A stretch of DNA of 64,000 nt. Origin: Spongilla lacustris (Eukaryota > Porifera > Demospongiae > Spongillida > Spongillidae). The stretch is from contig OX442426.1 of assembly GCA_949361645.1 (NCBI GenBank), positions 7,759,697 to 7,823,696 of the forward strand, read 5' to 3'. A program made the position numbers and the translations under genes. The notes under the pieces are model-generated. The model was not told where the DNA came from, ran no database searches, and was given only the letters and a program-made list of their open reading frames with translations. This document shows positions 22,302-35,079 of the stretch, piece by piece; the first letter of the stretch is position 1, and every line of letters begins with the position of its first letter.

Positions 22302-23360
22302 CTTCTGGAGCCTGTAAAGTTTCCGGCTCCTGGATGATTCCTACAATTAAAAATCCATTTTGCAATTAACATGTACATATACAGGGCGTTTCACAATCAA
22401 GGAAAATTAACCACAAGCAGTTGATTAACTTCAATAATTGTTGATAAATTCATCACCATACTTGCCTCTCAGGTTGACCACCTCCCCAAGCCGCTTCACC
22501 TCATCCCAGCAGTTCATTCATCTTCCAGAGATTATTACATCATCAACAAGGTGAAGCTTACTTTACGCTACTACTATGATACGGGGGCATTAATTTATTA
22601 ATATGAGGCACTTCCCTCCCCGGGTGTAGTTAGACCACAATGATGCATACATGTACAAAATAGCAAAAAAAAATTAAGTTCTCACTCCAGAAATTTAAAA
22701 ACATTCTCAACAGTTGGGAAAGTACTTCACTTCATTTTCATGTACGGATTTATGTACACAACTCCAGCAAGGCAGTGGGTGTCTCATGTACCATAACCAA
22801 CTTCACCACCTTCCTGGCATCAAATGTGTGTTTCACCTTCTCACTCTTTGACACTCTTTGGCAGCATTAGTTCGGCAGTCTACAAGAATCAAAGCATATG
22901 TTTGTTTGTTTGTTTTTTTCAGGTCCTGTGACCTCTTATATGACCTACACTCTTTGCAGATGTTTGGCCTATCAGACAAGTGCACAATTAAATGCTCTCT
23001 CAAATAAAAGCACGACGATTGGATATCGGGAGTTCATATAAGGAGGGGAACCCCCGCCCCCTGCTTGCATTTGGACTATCATTGTCCTGTACTATGTATG
23101 ATCCAAACCTTGTCAGTAGCACAAGTGCACACAATCAAAAAAAAAAAAGAAGCACTTGATGTACATCACACCAACTAAGCACTACACCAGCTTGACACGG
23201 AATATTTATACACTGTGTCATGGTAACATGATTACTGTCTTTATTTGATCTTGACGTTTTGTACACCACTTCTTTTGTCTTCATAGCTGGACCATCCAAT
23301 GTGATGATCCATTTAGTATTATGTCAGTCGTAAATCCACAGAAGATGGATGGTGGGATGC
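22302..23360. other. Intergenic, no recognised gene
   Basis: Mixed composition with no conserved ORF. Confidence 0.4.
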
Positions 23361-23365
23361 AGTAT

Positions 23366-23622
23366 AGTCAGCTGTATGTGTTTATTAAGCAGTTATATAA
23401 GTACGATCGTTTCTTGAAGATAAAGAAATTTAATTCTGTATGTGTTTTATTAAGCAGTTACATAAGTTGGATTGTTCCTGGAAGATAAAGAACATGGAAA
23501 TAAATTTAATTCAGCAAGACTGATGGTGAATTTTATTCTAGCTGTATGTGCTTATTAAGCAGTTACGATCATTTCTTGAAGATAGAGGACATGGAAATAA
23601 ATTTAATTCAGCACGGTGATGA
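23366..23622. repeat. Threefold tandem repeat of about 85 bp
   Basis: The unit CTGTATGTG(T)TTATTAAGCAGTTA...TTCTTGAAGATA...AAATTTAATTC occurs at about 23370, 23435 and 23540 with internal deletions. Confidence 0.7.
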
Positions 23623-24889
23623 AGTACTTATGACGAATTTTTAAATATATATTTTGCTATTGTGTATTGAAGTACAAATATCCCTCCATCTCCAGGTAGT
23701 AGTCATTTATTACCCCCCCCCCCCCCCCGAAAACAGTTCAAGATACACCAGGTGCTAGTCCCAGGGTGCTACCCTCACATCATGGCACGTCACTCTTGAT
23801 TATTGATGATTTACCCATTTCAGTAAAGCACGTGGTATTTAAATAGACCGGGTGCGAGACTACTTTGCTTTAGGCTATTGAAGAAGGAAGGGGCTGATCG
23901 TTCCAGCACTGCATGTGTACGTACACCTAGTATTGCTGAGAGTGAACATACCACAAGGGACTTCCAGATATTCCTTCTTTGATTTTCCCAGTCTTTTTGG
24001 TGGTGGTGATGAACAGTATGATAGACGATCACAGTATATACATACGCTGGTAATCGATTGCATATACTGGTAATCACTACCTTGAGCGAACGTTCTTTGC
24101 TATTAGGATATTCAACCCCCATGCATATAGGTTCTGGAACCTGCCTTATAAATCATCAACACCTCCAAGAGCTGATTGAGCCGATCCGCACTCCGGTGTT
24201 CTTCACCTTGTAAAATGACCCAAGTCACATTGCAGAATGCTGTTTAGTTCTCATAGAAGTGTTTGAAAAATCATAATGAAACAGCCTTCACATGTCACAT
24301 GGTTTGTCAGCAGGCCAAAATTTATAACTAACCCTCGCATAAAGACTTTCTTCTGCTGGGGTATGACCTTCAGATGGTCCTGGGGCTAATTTTTGCCACA
24401 GGTTAGGTCAGCGCAGAGGACAGTATAGACACACCACTTATAAGACTTTCTTCTATGTACCATGTTGTCTAGCACTGCTTATGATGCAGGTGGTCAGAGC
24501 AATGATAACTATCCCTACAGTAATGGTTGCTGTGGTTATGGATGGAGAGGTGAAAAATAGGAAAATACATTTTGACATCATGTCCATACCTATTCTGATG
24601 TACATGTTACTGTAGGTATATGTAGATTGTCCTGTGGTTACAGTGTATGTGGATGGAGAGGAGAATAAAAGGAAAACAGGGAAATACTTTCTCCTCGACC
24701 AGAATTACAACATTGGTGTTCACCAACTGTACACAGTACTAATGTATGTATACTACAGACACATAGCAACTAGACTGGCAACTGAACCAAACGTATTAAC
24801 AACAGCACTTACACAATATAACAACCCCCTGGCTTGTGCATAATTGCGGCCGTGTATGCAATTTAGAGGTGGTGGGCCCCACACCATCC
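23623..24889. other. Intergenic, no recognised gene
   Basis: Contains a C18 run near 23707-23728 and several lone ORFs (24122-23820 minus, 24634-24843 plus) that match no family I recognise. Confidence 0.35.
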
Positions 24890-25425
24890 TCAGGGGGGAA
24901 CATTATTAGATGATAGATCATTGCAAGAAGAGGTGGCTGCACCTCCGCCTATCTGAGTAGCACCAGTCAAGGAAAGAGCCCTATGGAAAACGGGCACACG
25001 GAAAGAAAAGAACAACAAAAAAAACGTGCACTGTGTCCATAGACTGACTTTTAACTTTCTCGTCCTGCCCTTATACCCTCCACCACGGCCAAAGTCATTA
25101 AGGATGCAAACATTCTTTTCGGTGTCAAATAGGATATTTGAAGGTGAAACATCACTGTGCAAGTAATTTATGATCATGTAAATCGTGTAGTACTGTCACC
25201 ACCGTCTGTAACACAATTTCGAAAGTAAGATGGTCCTGCTCTGCTGATTTTCTATCTAATTCATTCCATTCAACCCGGCAGAAATAGTATTAGGCTAAAG
25301 AGATGCTGATATCTTAGTGCAGATAAGCCAGCAGGAAATCATCACTTCTGTCAAACACTGCTTGAAGACTGAGGAACTTCATTAGCGTGGGGAAGTCCTC
25401 CTTGGGTGTACAAGTTCTGAACTCA
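24890..25425 (-). pseudogene. Protein-kinase-like pseudogene fragment
   Basis: Reading the minus strand, one frame gives LTFEIVLQTVVTVLHDLHDH (a helix-E-like stretch). A shifted frame then gives HSDVSPSNILF and ILNDFG, which match the kinase catalytic loop (HxDxxxxN) and the Mg-binding DFG. Just upstream is PTLMKFLSLQAVFDRSDDF followed by a stop. The frame change and stops within about 500 bp, and the missing N-lobe and activation segment, indicate a dead fragment. Family not resolved; only kinase-fold motifs are claimed. Confidence 0.5.
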
Positions 25426-26990
25426 TCAGAGGTGTGATTAGACTAACCACTGCAGTAATATTGAAAGATTGCGAATTATCCAATACACTCCAGTGATCAT
25501 GTTGAGGTCAGCTCATAAGGTATGTGTATGTTAATTGTGTGATGTGGGTGTGTGTTGATTTGTCTCTTTCCTACATGTAGGTGATTTGTATTTATCGTCA
25601 GGAGAGCTGTGGCTGTTCCTTGGCTGACAACCCACTGGGCTGGCAATGTAGCAGTTGGGCTCTTTTGCACATCAATGTACTGGAACCTGCAAGTTTGAAG
25701 AGCTGGGAGGGGAGAGCACCAGCTGTGTTGAGTGTGCTCATGAAAGAACACGGCAGAACAGCTTATATACAGACATGATGTCAAATGTGTATGTTTATGT
25801 ATATTTGATGTATTTGATGAGAGTGATTTTGTTTAACAAACAGTCAAATGCCACGGCAAAGTGACCATTACCAGCCTATGTGCCACCAGATCAGCATACA
25901 TCACTATGGCTAGGTGTTTAGTTAGTTGCGCATGATACTCATTCTGATTGCCAGTTGTGACCATGGCAACAATCTTTATGCAAGCCACCCAAAACACATC
26001 CAAAGTACCAAGTGTTCTGATCGCTGTAGCAACTAGCACTCCAGGGCACAAGATAAAGTATGCTGCAGGTTTAGGACTGTTGATACAGAGTTGGTGAGGA
26101 AGTAGCAATTACTTTTTAAAAACCAGTCTAATCATGTGCCAAGTGAGTGAGCCACACCCATGGCTGGCAGCTACGTCTGTTAAGTACTTTTATGGTGTAA
26201 TGAACTGTTTGGCTGGGTACTAAGGTCACTGATGATTCTTCTACTGCTTTACTAAATTCAGGCCACAGTATTGTCACAAGATCATGGATATGTAACAGTT
26301 TTGCAAATCCATTATAATATGGGCAGTCATTTTCCTTGTAGGCTACCTTTATCAGCAGCGGCCTGACCTATTATCCATGGGCTCTTGGTTCCAAAGACAG
26401 ACCTATTAAGGTGCACACACTTTATTATACAAATGCCGAGAGAGACACCTATGTGTATATGGCAGTACCGGGGGATGGTCATTAAAACCAGTGTGCAGTA
26501 CTGTTCAAGTTGTTTTATCACTGCTTGTCCTCCTTTAATGGTACCAGAGTTACCATACTGCCACAATTGATTCGCTTATGTTCTGCTATGATTTTATCCT
26601 ATAGTGTGTAACTATCATGCACAACATCAAATTAAATTGTGGTTAAACTTAATATGGCACGTGCACATTGCTACTTCCGTTTTAATACCGAATTATTTAA
26701 ATTAGGCATTTCGGGGTGCCTTTTCAATTTATTTGTTGGTTTGGGGACATTACATGTAACTCATGTTTCGGTTTAGTTATGTAATAAGTAACTTGTGCTC
26801 GTTTTTAAGATCTCAACTATTAGCTGCAGCCTTGCAATCCTCCCCCACAAATTTATCGCAATAGACCAACACTATATATGGGCATTGGAAACTTAATTGC
26901 TTTTGTATATGTGTGCAATGATGTATATAGACAGTGGCTGTCGGTGTTCACAGTGTGGTCAGAGGTTGGAAGGGACATAGTGAGTTCAGG
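25426..26990. other. Intergenic downstream of ARMC3, no recognised gene
   Basis: Several ORFs under 100 codons on both strands, none with recognised motifs or matching splice partners. Confidence 0.4.
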
Positions 26991-29132
26991 TCAGAGGTGT
27001 TGGTAAGCAGTCGCTTCAGGCGTCTGTACTGGGAGGAGTCTCCCAACATCAAACATGAGATCGACCACAAAGCAGCTGGGACTGCCACTTCCTCCTCCCC
27101 CTTCCTGCTCTTTTACCAAAGTGACCTCATTCCAATGACGGCCATAGTCACCCCGGACAAGAGAGCACCCCACACCCATCTGGTCACAAAGGACCTACCA
27201 GCAAAAACAACAACAAAAAAGAGAAAAGGATTAACACTATGTCTGTCCAAAGCAACGTACTTTAAAGAGAAGTGCCCGGTGCTGGAATACCCCTGCCTTC
27301 ACCTCTCCCAGGGGCAGCAGGTTGGAGTGCAGGCGTTGCTGTATCTCACTCGCTGACAGCTCAAAACCAAAAGTGCCCGTCTTGTGTACGGGACCTCCCA
27401 TCTTGTCGCTGACATACCTGACTCAAGGGAAATTGCTTGGGATAACATGAATAAGAGCAAAACTACGCGTAAGTACTTGCCTGGCCAGTTGCTGAACCTG
27501 GTCGTGTGCCTGAGGCAGTGTTTGGATGTTGGTCTTGATGTGCGAGATGTGGGACCAGAGAGCAGGGTCTGGGCCCAAGAGCCCCGGGAGCTTCTCTGCC
27601 ACAACTGTCTCTTCAAACTCCTCAGAAATGCAAGACTCCGCCTCCTTCTCACTTTTCGTCTTTTTTCTACAAGTTACAATAAATAGTCAAACTTCCAGCT
27701 TCTTAGTGACATGAATATATAGCCTTGCCAAATATAATGTACCAAAATCAAAGTTAATCATTGCCCCATACAGATCATAGCTCTAAATATCTGATTTTTT
27801 GCATCATAGCTTGATTACATAGCATCATAATTCTATAGCTCTTGATTACATCACTTGTAATCTTGATTATCATAACTCTTGATTACATAGTTACATCACA
27901 TCAATTCTATGCTCTTAATTACATCATAATTCTATTTATATCAGACTACATCATTAATATGACACCATTAGACAATACAGCTGGACACCGCGTGAATGCA
28001 CATGTAAGAACAATATGTAATCAAGGAACTTTCATACGTTTACTCACAACTGTACTGCTCGTTACAACTTGATGTGACTTGATTTTGTTTAAAAGCATTA
28101 TTCCAACGACAACAGTAATAGCGGATACGTACGCAGTAATAGCGTATACCTCGCATTCCTCCGCTTACCCTTTTCCCTCGGTTTTACTAGCCGTGTTGCG
28201 CGACTTGCTTCTGTTACTCATGCTGAGAGCGGACTGGGAACCATCCACGGCGGGAGGCGGGGCTGATTCTTCGGTCGGTGGCGGGGGAGGCGGGGCGGGC
28301 TTAGCCAGCAAGCTGACCGTAAGGATTGGAAGATTAAGGTTCAGTGGCCGAGATATCAGTTCCGCTAGAGGCACAAAAGTGCTTGCAGAGGACAGTGCCT
28401 ATACAGAAGAGGGGGGGGGGGGGGGGGGGGGGAGGGGGGGGAGGGAAAGAAAAAACTCGAAACCCTCGACCAAAAATGACGAGACGAACCAGTCCGGCGT
28501 CAAAGAACTCGCATTCGTACAACACGTCGGTCTGAGAGAGCTGCCCCGTGATCCAGTACTTGGCCGCAAGGCTGCTGTCCATCAGGGAGGTGAGAGCCGC
28601 CTTTGCAAAGCCTCCCAACTTCCCTTGAGCAGCGCACAACCCTTGCACCATTCCAAGAGCTCTGGTGTGTGTGTGTAGGGAACGAGAGAAACGGAACGAT
28701 TTTTTTATCCGGCCTAATGAAAAGCAGTTTTCACCGGGCCGTACCCGAGTCTGCATGCCTCTTCTGCCGCCTCTTTGCTGCGAGCGCATTCGGAAAGGGC
28801 CCACGTTGCGCTTCGCCTCACGTTGTCGTGGGAACACTGCAAGAGCTTGATTAAGGCGGCCACGCCTCCACCTGCAGCGAACTGGTGCATGCGAACGTAC
28901 GCTTAAATTTTTCTGCGAGTGTGGGATCATGAGACCAGCTCACCTGGTCCCGAACAGCGGCATCACACGCGAGTGAGGCTATCGCCTGCGCCGCGTGGGT
29001 TTGCACCGAGGAGTCCTCGAATGACAGACACTGAATGAGGGCGCCAACAGCACCCGCTCCAGCCAGGCTAGCTCTCAGACCATCTTTGCGGACGAAATAA
29101 AGAAGGTGGGTGTAAGAAAGCCAAGCACCATG

Positions 29133-29173
<41 letters not shown>

Positions 29174-31005
29174 AATGCATATGCATCTACTTGGACCCAA
29201 ATGCAAGGCTTCTTTGACCCTTGACCCAAATGCAAGGCTTCTTTGACCTTTGACTCAAATGCAAGGGTGGATTTGCATCACCCTCCTTATCTTTACACCT
29301 GTACTTACCATCAGTTGCCATGGTAACAATGCAGCAGGCTGCATCCCCCCTACACATGGCCTCACTATCCTTGAGGAGCTGGACTAGGGCTTCAACACCA
29401 CCACACTCAGACAGTAGCCTGGGAAAGAGGAGGAGGAGGGAGAGGGGAAGAGGAGGAGAAAGGAGAGGGAGGGAGAGGGGAAGAGAAGGAGGGAGAGGGA
29501 GGGAGAGGGGGAGAGGAGGAGGAGGGAGAGGGGAAGAGGAGGAGGAGGAGGGAGAGGGAAAGAGAAGGAGGAGGGAGAGGGGAAGAGGAGGAGGAGGGAG
29601 AGGGGAAGAGGAGGAGGGAGAGGGAAAGAGGAGGAGGAGGGAGAGGGGAGGAGGAGGAGGGAGAGGGGAAGAGAAAGAGGAGGGAGAGGGAAAGAGAAGG
29701 AGGAGAGAGGGGGAAAAAGACAGGAGGGAGAGGAGAGAATAGGGCACCATCATTTTGCACTACTTACTTGGTGTTTGCCGGGGAATCAGTAATGACCTTC
29801 ACCAGGGCGCGTATGGCAGCTGCCCTCACACCACTGCTCTCCTTGCCCAGCAGGGTCACCAGGGCCTCCACCCCTCCCTCCTGCCCTATGGCCTGCTTGC
29901 CTCCAGAAAGTGTTGCCATGGCACCGACACCCTCTGCTCCAGCCTTGCACACACCCTCATCCTACAGCATCATGCCCATATATACGCATTGTGTGCATGT
30001 GTGTGTGTGTTTGTGTGTGCATGTGTGTGTGGTGCATGTGTGTGTGTTTGTGTGTGTGTGCATGCGTGCATGTGTGTGTGCGTGCATGTGTGTGTGTTTG
30101 TGCATATGTGCACGTGTGTGTGCATGCGTGCATGTGTGTGTGTGTGCATATGTGTGTGTTTGTGCATATGTGCATGTGTGTGTGCATACATGCATGTGTG
30201 TGTTTGTGCATACGTGCATGTGTGTGTGTATGTGTGCATACGTGCATGTGTGTGTGTGTGTGTGTGCATGTATATGTGTGTGTGTGCATGTGTGTTTGTG
30301 TGTGTGCATGTGTGTTTGTGTGTGTGCATGTGTGTGTGTTTGTGCATATGTGCATGTGTGTGTGCATACGTGCATGTGTGTGTTTGTGCATACGTGCATG
30401 TGTGTGTGTATGTGTGCATACATGCATGTGTATGTATGTGTGTGTGTGTGTGCATGTGTATGTGTGAGTTGTTGAGGGCACATATTGCAGGATGGATGGA
30501 CCTTACATCACTACTTAGCAGCTGAATAAATGTCTTCTCTATTTCTTGCTCATGCAATAACTTCTGGTTCACAGCTGGTAAGAGGGGTGAGGAGGAGGAG
30601 AGGAGAGGAAAGAGGAGGGGATTGGAGGGATTAAGGGACAGGAAGGAGAGAGGGCAGGAGAGAAAATAGGCAATGAAAGGACGACAGAGGAAGGGACAGG
30701 AAGGGATTGGAGGGGAGAGGATATGTCCTTGCAAATGTAATACATGCATGTAATCTTACAATTATTGGCTGCTTTTGCCAGTGCCAATGTCTGGATGGGA
30801 GTGGGGAGGAGGGAGGTCATGTGACCTCTCAAACGCTACTACCTTCTGCTTACAGCATTCCTCTTCATCTCTGGAACTGTGCTCTCTACCACGTGGGTGA
30901 GGAGCTGCTTAAGGCACCCAGAGCTCTGTATGGCCACCATGTTGACAGTGTCTTCCAGGCAAAGAGCCAGGACCTGTACAGCCTGGGTGTGCAGGGTGGC
31001 ATATT

Positions 31006-31045
<40 letters not shown>

Positions 31046-32876
31046 GTAATGAAAAAGCATTATGCATCTGCGCGTGTGTGAAGTGGGAGATTGCACATGT
31101 GTGTGTCCATATTTGGAGGGTAATTTGATGTGTGTGCAATGGGCACGCAGGCACTGGTAAACACGTAAACATGTTTTGTGCGTAATGCATTGTGCACAGG
31201 TGAGGGTGCATGCTTGTGTTGGTGTGGGTGTGCCCTTGTATCCGCTTGGCTCATCCAGTTGGATGGTATGCCCTAATGTTGGGTGTGGCTTGGTTTGAGT
31301 GCATGTGTGTGCATACACTTAGTGGTGAACGTGCGGTCATGTTCTTCAAAGGCAAGGCTCCACACTGTACCTTCTTGCCAATAAAGGTGACCAGCTGCGT
31401 GAGTCCATTGCATTCCCTGAATGCAGCTCTGCAGCTGGCTGGGCAGAGAGGACATTGTAAGCAAAGCCTACTACTGTACACCATCATACTCCATCACTCA
31501 TTGCACCCTCAATACACCTACGCCTTACACCATCACTCACTACCCCCTACACATTACACCATCACTTATTACACAATACACCTTACACCATCACTCACTA
31601 CCCCCTACACATTACACCATCACTCATTACACAATACACCTTACACCATCACTCACTACACCACTCATACTGCCACATATTTCCTCACTCCATACTTTCT
31701 CCACCTCTCATCCTACATTCTTGCCACAACCCACCATCATGCATACAGCTACAAAGGCTGTTCAAAGCCAGCTCCTGGATCAGAGGGTACTCTGATACCA
31801 GCAAGGACACCAGCGCAGGGACACCCCCTGCCTCTTGGACCTCAGGACGGCACTGGTAGTGCTCCAGCAGCAGTCCGAGGGCTTTTAAAGAATTGCGCTG
31901 GAAGGGAAGATATAAAGGGTTAAATCCAGTTGCCAAGCCTGCTGACCTGAACATCCGGGTCTGGGGACTGGAGCAGCTGCAGTAATGGCTTGTGTGCTGA
32001 ATGTTTTTGTAACTCAATCTTGAATGAGTATTCCTCTATAAAGGAAATTTGCCAAAATTGATGTGAAAAATACACCAGTGAAAGTGAGTAATGAAGACAG
32101 ATAATGAAATGACTCTGGGAAGAAGTAGGGGAACAGGAGAAAGGAGGAGTGATGAAGGGGAAGGAAGGATGGATGATACTAAAAATATTATGTGAACCAA
32201 GATGGTAGACATAGCTCTGCACACCTGCCAATCGAGCAATTGCATGAGATGCTCTTTCTTGAGTAACTAATTCCTCTGCCAGCGGAAGGAGGGTAAGATA
32301 AAGAAATGTATTTACAAGACACTATTCTGAACCTTCTGGCTTGAGAGCATCCAATAACGGAGGAATGCAGGGAGTCTTTAAGAGAGCCCGGCGTACCGGC
32401 TGTGCTCCCACCATTGCACCCACGCACAATACCGCATAGGCGCGCGCAGGTTTGTCTGGCGACCCTAGCAACTTCACAAGACGCGGAACAGCACCCAATT
32501 CTTTCAGCTCTATGCAGTTCTGCTCCGCTGGAGTTGGAACAATGGCGCGGTTCGTGCGTGTATGCAAGCAACGGAACAAGGTGGACTGTGATGCGACAAA
32601 TGTGTGTGTGCAAAACAGAGCATTCCAGACGTACACTTCTCCGCATGCTTGTGGAGCGCCTCGCACGCCTTACACGTGATACCAAGTTCTGGTGAATCCA
32701 AGAGTAGGACGACTGTCCGCGGATCAGAAGTGGAGATATCAACCTGGGTAAACTTCTGCGTGCCAAGACGAAACGATTTATATATTTACAAAGGGCCCAT
32801 CATTAAAAAAAAAAAAAAAACAAGTCACCTCGTCTACTACAGGCTTCTCAGCTTCCTTCTTTTTTTTTGGCGGCAT
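26991..32876 (-). CDS. ARMC3: ARMC3 ortholog, armadillo-repeat protein with C-terminal EDR1-like domain
   Basis: Nineteen exons join in consistent phase to 822 codons plus stop (human ARMC3 is about 870 aa): 32876-32829, 32755-32635, 32527-32333, 32275-32225, 32035-31947, 31897-31753, 31438-31371, 31006-30854, 30790-30760, 30574-30507, 29961-29768, 29418-29309, 29083-28944, 28881-28745, 28661-28486, 28364-28169, 27666-27481, 27417-27261 and 27194-26991. Diagnostic matches: the lysine-rich start MPPKKKKEAEKP, LLQSPDPDVQ, CLEDTVNMVAIQSSGCLKQL, LLHEQEIEKTF, and the C-terminal GVGCSLVRGDYGRHWNEV followed by VVDLMFDVGRLLP. ARM repeats fill about residues 20-520. A Pro-rich linker (PAPPPPPPTEESAPPP) precedes the C-terminal EDR1/Thg-like domain. 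Known role: ARMC3 is linked to sperm and ciliary flagella. The exon 15 donor is the weakest boundary. Confidence 0.93.
27418..27480 (-). other. GC-AG intron in ARMC3
   Basis: Only a GC donor (CCAG|GCAAGTA) joins exons 17 and 18 in frame; it yields LARYVSDKM, matching human LAKYVAEKM. GCAAGT is the classic strong GC-donor sequence. The GT two bases downstream would break the frame. Confidence 0.8.
28409..28441. repeat. Poly-G run in ARMC3 intron
   Basis: G-run of about 30 bases with one A, between exons 15 and 16. Confidence 0.9.
29132..29172. repeat. (TG)n microsatellite in ARMC3 intron
   Basis: Pure TG/GT tract of about 40 bp just upstream (in the gene sense) of ARMC3 exon 13. Confidence 0.9.
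29419..29740. repeat. Polypurine minisatellite in ARMC3 intron
   Basis: About 320 bp of nearly uninterrupted purines (GGGAGAGGGGAAGAGGAGGA units). In the transcript this is a long pyrimidine tract immediately upstream of exon 12 and may serve as its polypyrimidine tract. Mirror-repeat purine tracts can form triplex DNA. Confidence 0.9.
29985..30470. repeat. TG/CATG minisatellite in ARMC3 intron 10
   Basis: Roughly 480 bp of TGTGTGCATGTGTG units. Long ORFs of Cys/Val or His/Thr run through it on both strands and are artefacts. Confidence 0.95.
31007..31044. repeat. (GT)n tract adjoining ARMC3 exon 8
   Basis: The complementary (AC)n immediately precedes the exon 8 acceptor (ACACAG|GAATATG), so the microsatellite occupies the polypyrimidine-tract position. 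Confidence 0.85.
31490..31680. repeat. Tandem ACACCATCACTCACTACCCC repeat in ARMC3 intron 6
   Basis: About three units of 50-55 bp, each containing CTTACACCATCACTCACTAC and CACATTACACC or CAATACACC. Confidence 0.75.
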
Positions 32877-35014
32877 TTTTGTGTGAGGTTGCCTGGCAGC
32901 GGAGGCGTGGCATGAAAATGAGCTCCGCCTCCAATTCTCATTTGTTCGAAGAAGGGCTTGGGGACCAGCGACACAACCCTGCCGACGTGTCAATCTAAGT
33001 ACACTGACTGGACTACTGAAATGGTTTGTGTTTCTTCAATTTCTTGTGCTCAACACTGAAGATGTCAAACTTTCTTTCAGTTGCAAACTTGCAACCCATC
33101 AGTCGCGAGGTATAAAATTAAGTTGTGTTGAGCTATCCAGTCACTAGCGAATGCAATCGCACGAAGCCCCTAGTTTTTAGGGTGTTGCTTCTATAGAGAG
33201 GGCCGGGAGGGGTGGAGAGCGCCTGCTCGATTGTGTACGTAGTCTATAGAGTCGGGGCGAGACAGATGATGGAAGAGCTGTTCATTACTTTTCTTAGCTG
33301 TCGTCGTCCATCCCAGATTGCCACTAGCACAAACTGATTATATACTCGACAGTGAGTGCTTGGAGATGTTATGATTGACCTTTCGTGTCGCCGGCTGATA
33401 GGGAGATAAACCGCACATTACTGCCTTTGATGTTTCGGTTGCTTCCCGCTTCAAACTAGTATTTTGTCTGAAGCGTGTGAGCAGCGGTACTTGAAAAAGA
33501 AGATACAGCAGCAGCAAAAAAATAAAATAATTGCTCGTGGTTGTGGGTTTATTTGGCGTCTGAATCCGTTATCCGTTATTCTGTACTCACGCAGCAATGC
33601 ATGCGCATCCTTATATTTTCTGTTACAATATAATGACTTGCAACGCAAGGGTGGTCTATAACTATACTCAGCAATTTAATTAGCTTCACTATACACCATT
33701 AATAGTAAAGTGAACTATCGAGAGTTACGGCAGTAACTCTCATATAGGATTTGTGTACTTCTAACTTTCTCAGAGAGCCGAATGTTTTTTTATATATCTT
33801 GTGATAATAACACCATGTACCAGTGACACCACATACACATGCGCGCGCGCACATGCTACACACATGCACATACGCGCTGTCTGTAGTTTCAGCTAATGTG
33901 TATTGACATTATCCACTGATGCTTAATTCTGTATGAAGATTGCCTTTAAAAAATAATGATCTACAATGGCTGTGGTAATAACCGATTACTCGCCACTGAG
34001 AATAGAAAACTTTCCATTAGATCCCGATGTGCATGCAAAGCCGCGTGTTCAAGGGACGGATTGTAAATATGCAGATGCAGAGCTAGAGCGATCTTGGCAG
34101 CGGTATATAGTTGTTACATAACTGATAATATACGATACACATGCATATATACATTACATTCGTTGTTGTATATTATTACCATGATTTCATTATAAGTCAC
34201 TTTATATGTTATCTGTGTGTTCCTTTAGTTAACAACGTTAATTAAAAAATTGAGTGTGCATTACAAGTCATGCACCATGTAATACGATCGCGATAAAGTG
34301 TCGCATGCACGACGTCAGTTAATGCTGATAGATGTATAATGAAATAACTAAATTACATACCGGAAAAGTCGTTCATATACTCACAAGAATAATACTATAC
34401 ATGCTTGTGCATACAACTTTAAAGTGACGATAATAATATACGTTCTTGTTTATACGCCTCAAGGCGAAGCGGCCTCGTTTTTATTTTCTTCATTTTTTTC
34501 TTCCTGTTCTCATTTCCCCCCTGTTTCGTTGTTGCAGTAAATTTCAATAGGCGCGTTTAGTTATATACGAGCGTGTTGTAAATCCAGAAGCCATCTATAT
34601 CTTTGACTCTGAATATTTTCAACGCCAGCGCGGCAGACAAACGCAATCCGTATATACCATCAGGGGGCAGTTCATGCAGGCGGTTCAATCTCACGGCACA
34701 TCACTGTACCTTATATACGGGGCATGCGTGCACTCGTGGGCAAGCCGTATACGTATTTTAAAACACGCAGGGTTAATGAAACATATATACAAGTTCCATG
34801 CATTATACCCTGATCGATATCGATTAAAAAGATACTTGAAAAATACGCGGCGATCGCTTTGACAATATGGAAAATACACAGCCAAAAGTTGCAGTAATAC
34901 GCTTTTGTTCACGCCACTCCATGGACAGAACCCTTATGCAACGCTTTGCGGGTTTGATGGCCTTGCGTGGGCGATGCGCGTGCATCCGAGCGCGCATGAA
35001 TGGTTTCGTCTTCC
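32877..35014. other. Intergenic region between divergent ARMC3 and FoxL2
   Basis: About 2.1 kb with no convincing ORF. It holds a (GC)n step at 33840-33850 and a short GAGAGTTAC/GTAACTCTC inverted repeat with CATATAGGAT near 33715-33750; a related GAGAGTTACTCTCGAT sequence lies at 63370. FoxL2 control elements would be expected here, but no motif is identified. Confidence 0.5.
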
Positions 35015-35022
35015 TATATAAA
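35015..35022 (+). promoter_or_regulatory. TATA box of the FoxL2-like gene
   Basis: TATATAAA lies 65 bp before the ATG, so transcription would start about 35 bp before the coding sequence. Confidence 0.65.
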
Positions 35023-35079
35023 CTGCTGGTGTGTGTTTAGGCAACAATAGACGCAACTCGAATAGCTGATTCTTTTGCA

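Noticed and set aside
22083..22369. Trp/Leu/Pro/Gly ORFs
   Set aside because: Artefacts of the CTGCCTGG minisatellite.
28079..28678. 199-codon plus-strand ORF
   Set aside because: It overlaps ARMC3 exons 15-16 in antisense and owes its Gly run to the poly-G tract.
29755..30525. Several ORFs of 170-260 codons on both strands
   Set aside because: They run through a TG/CATG tandem repeat; composition is only Cys/Val/Met or His/Thr, and real ARMC3 exons lie at the edges.
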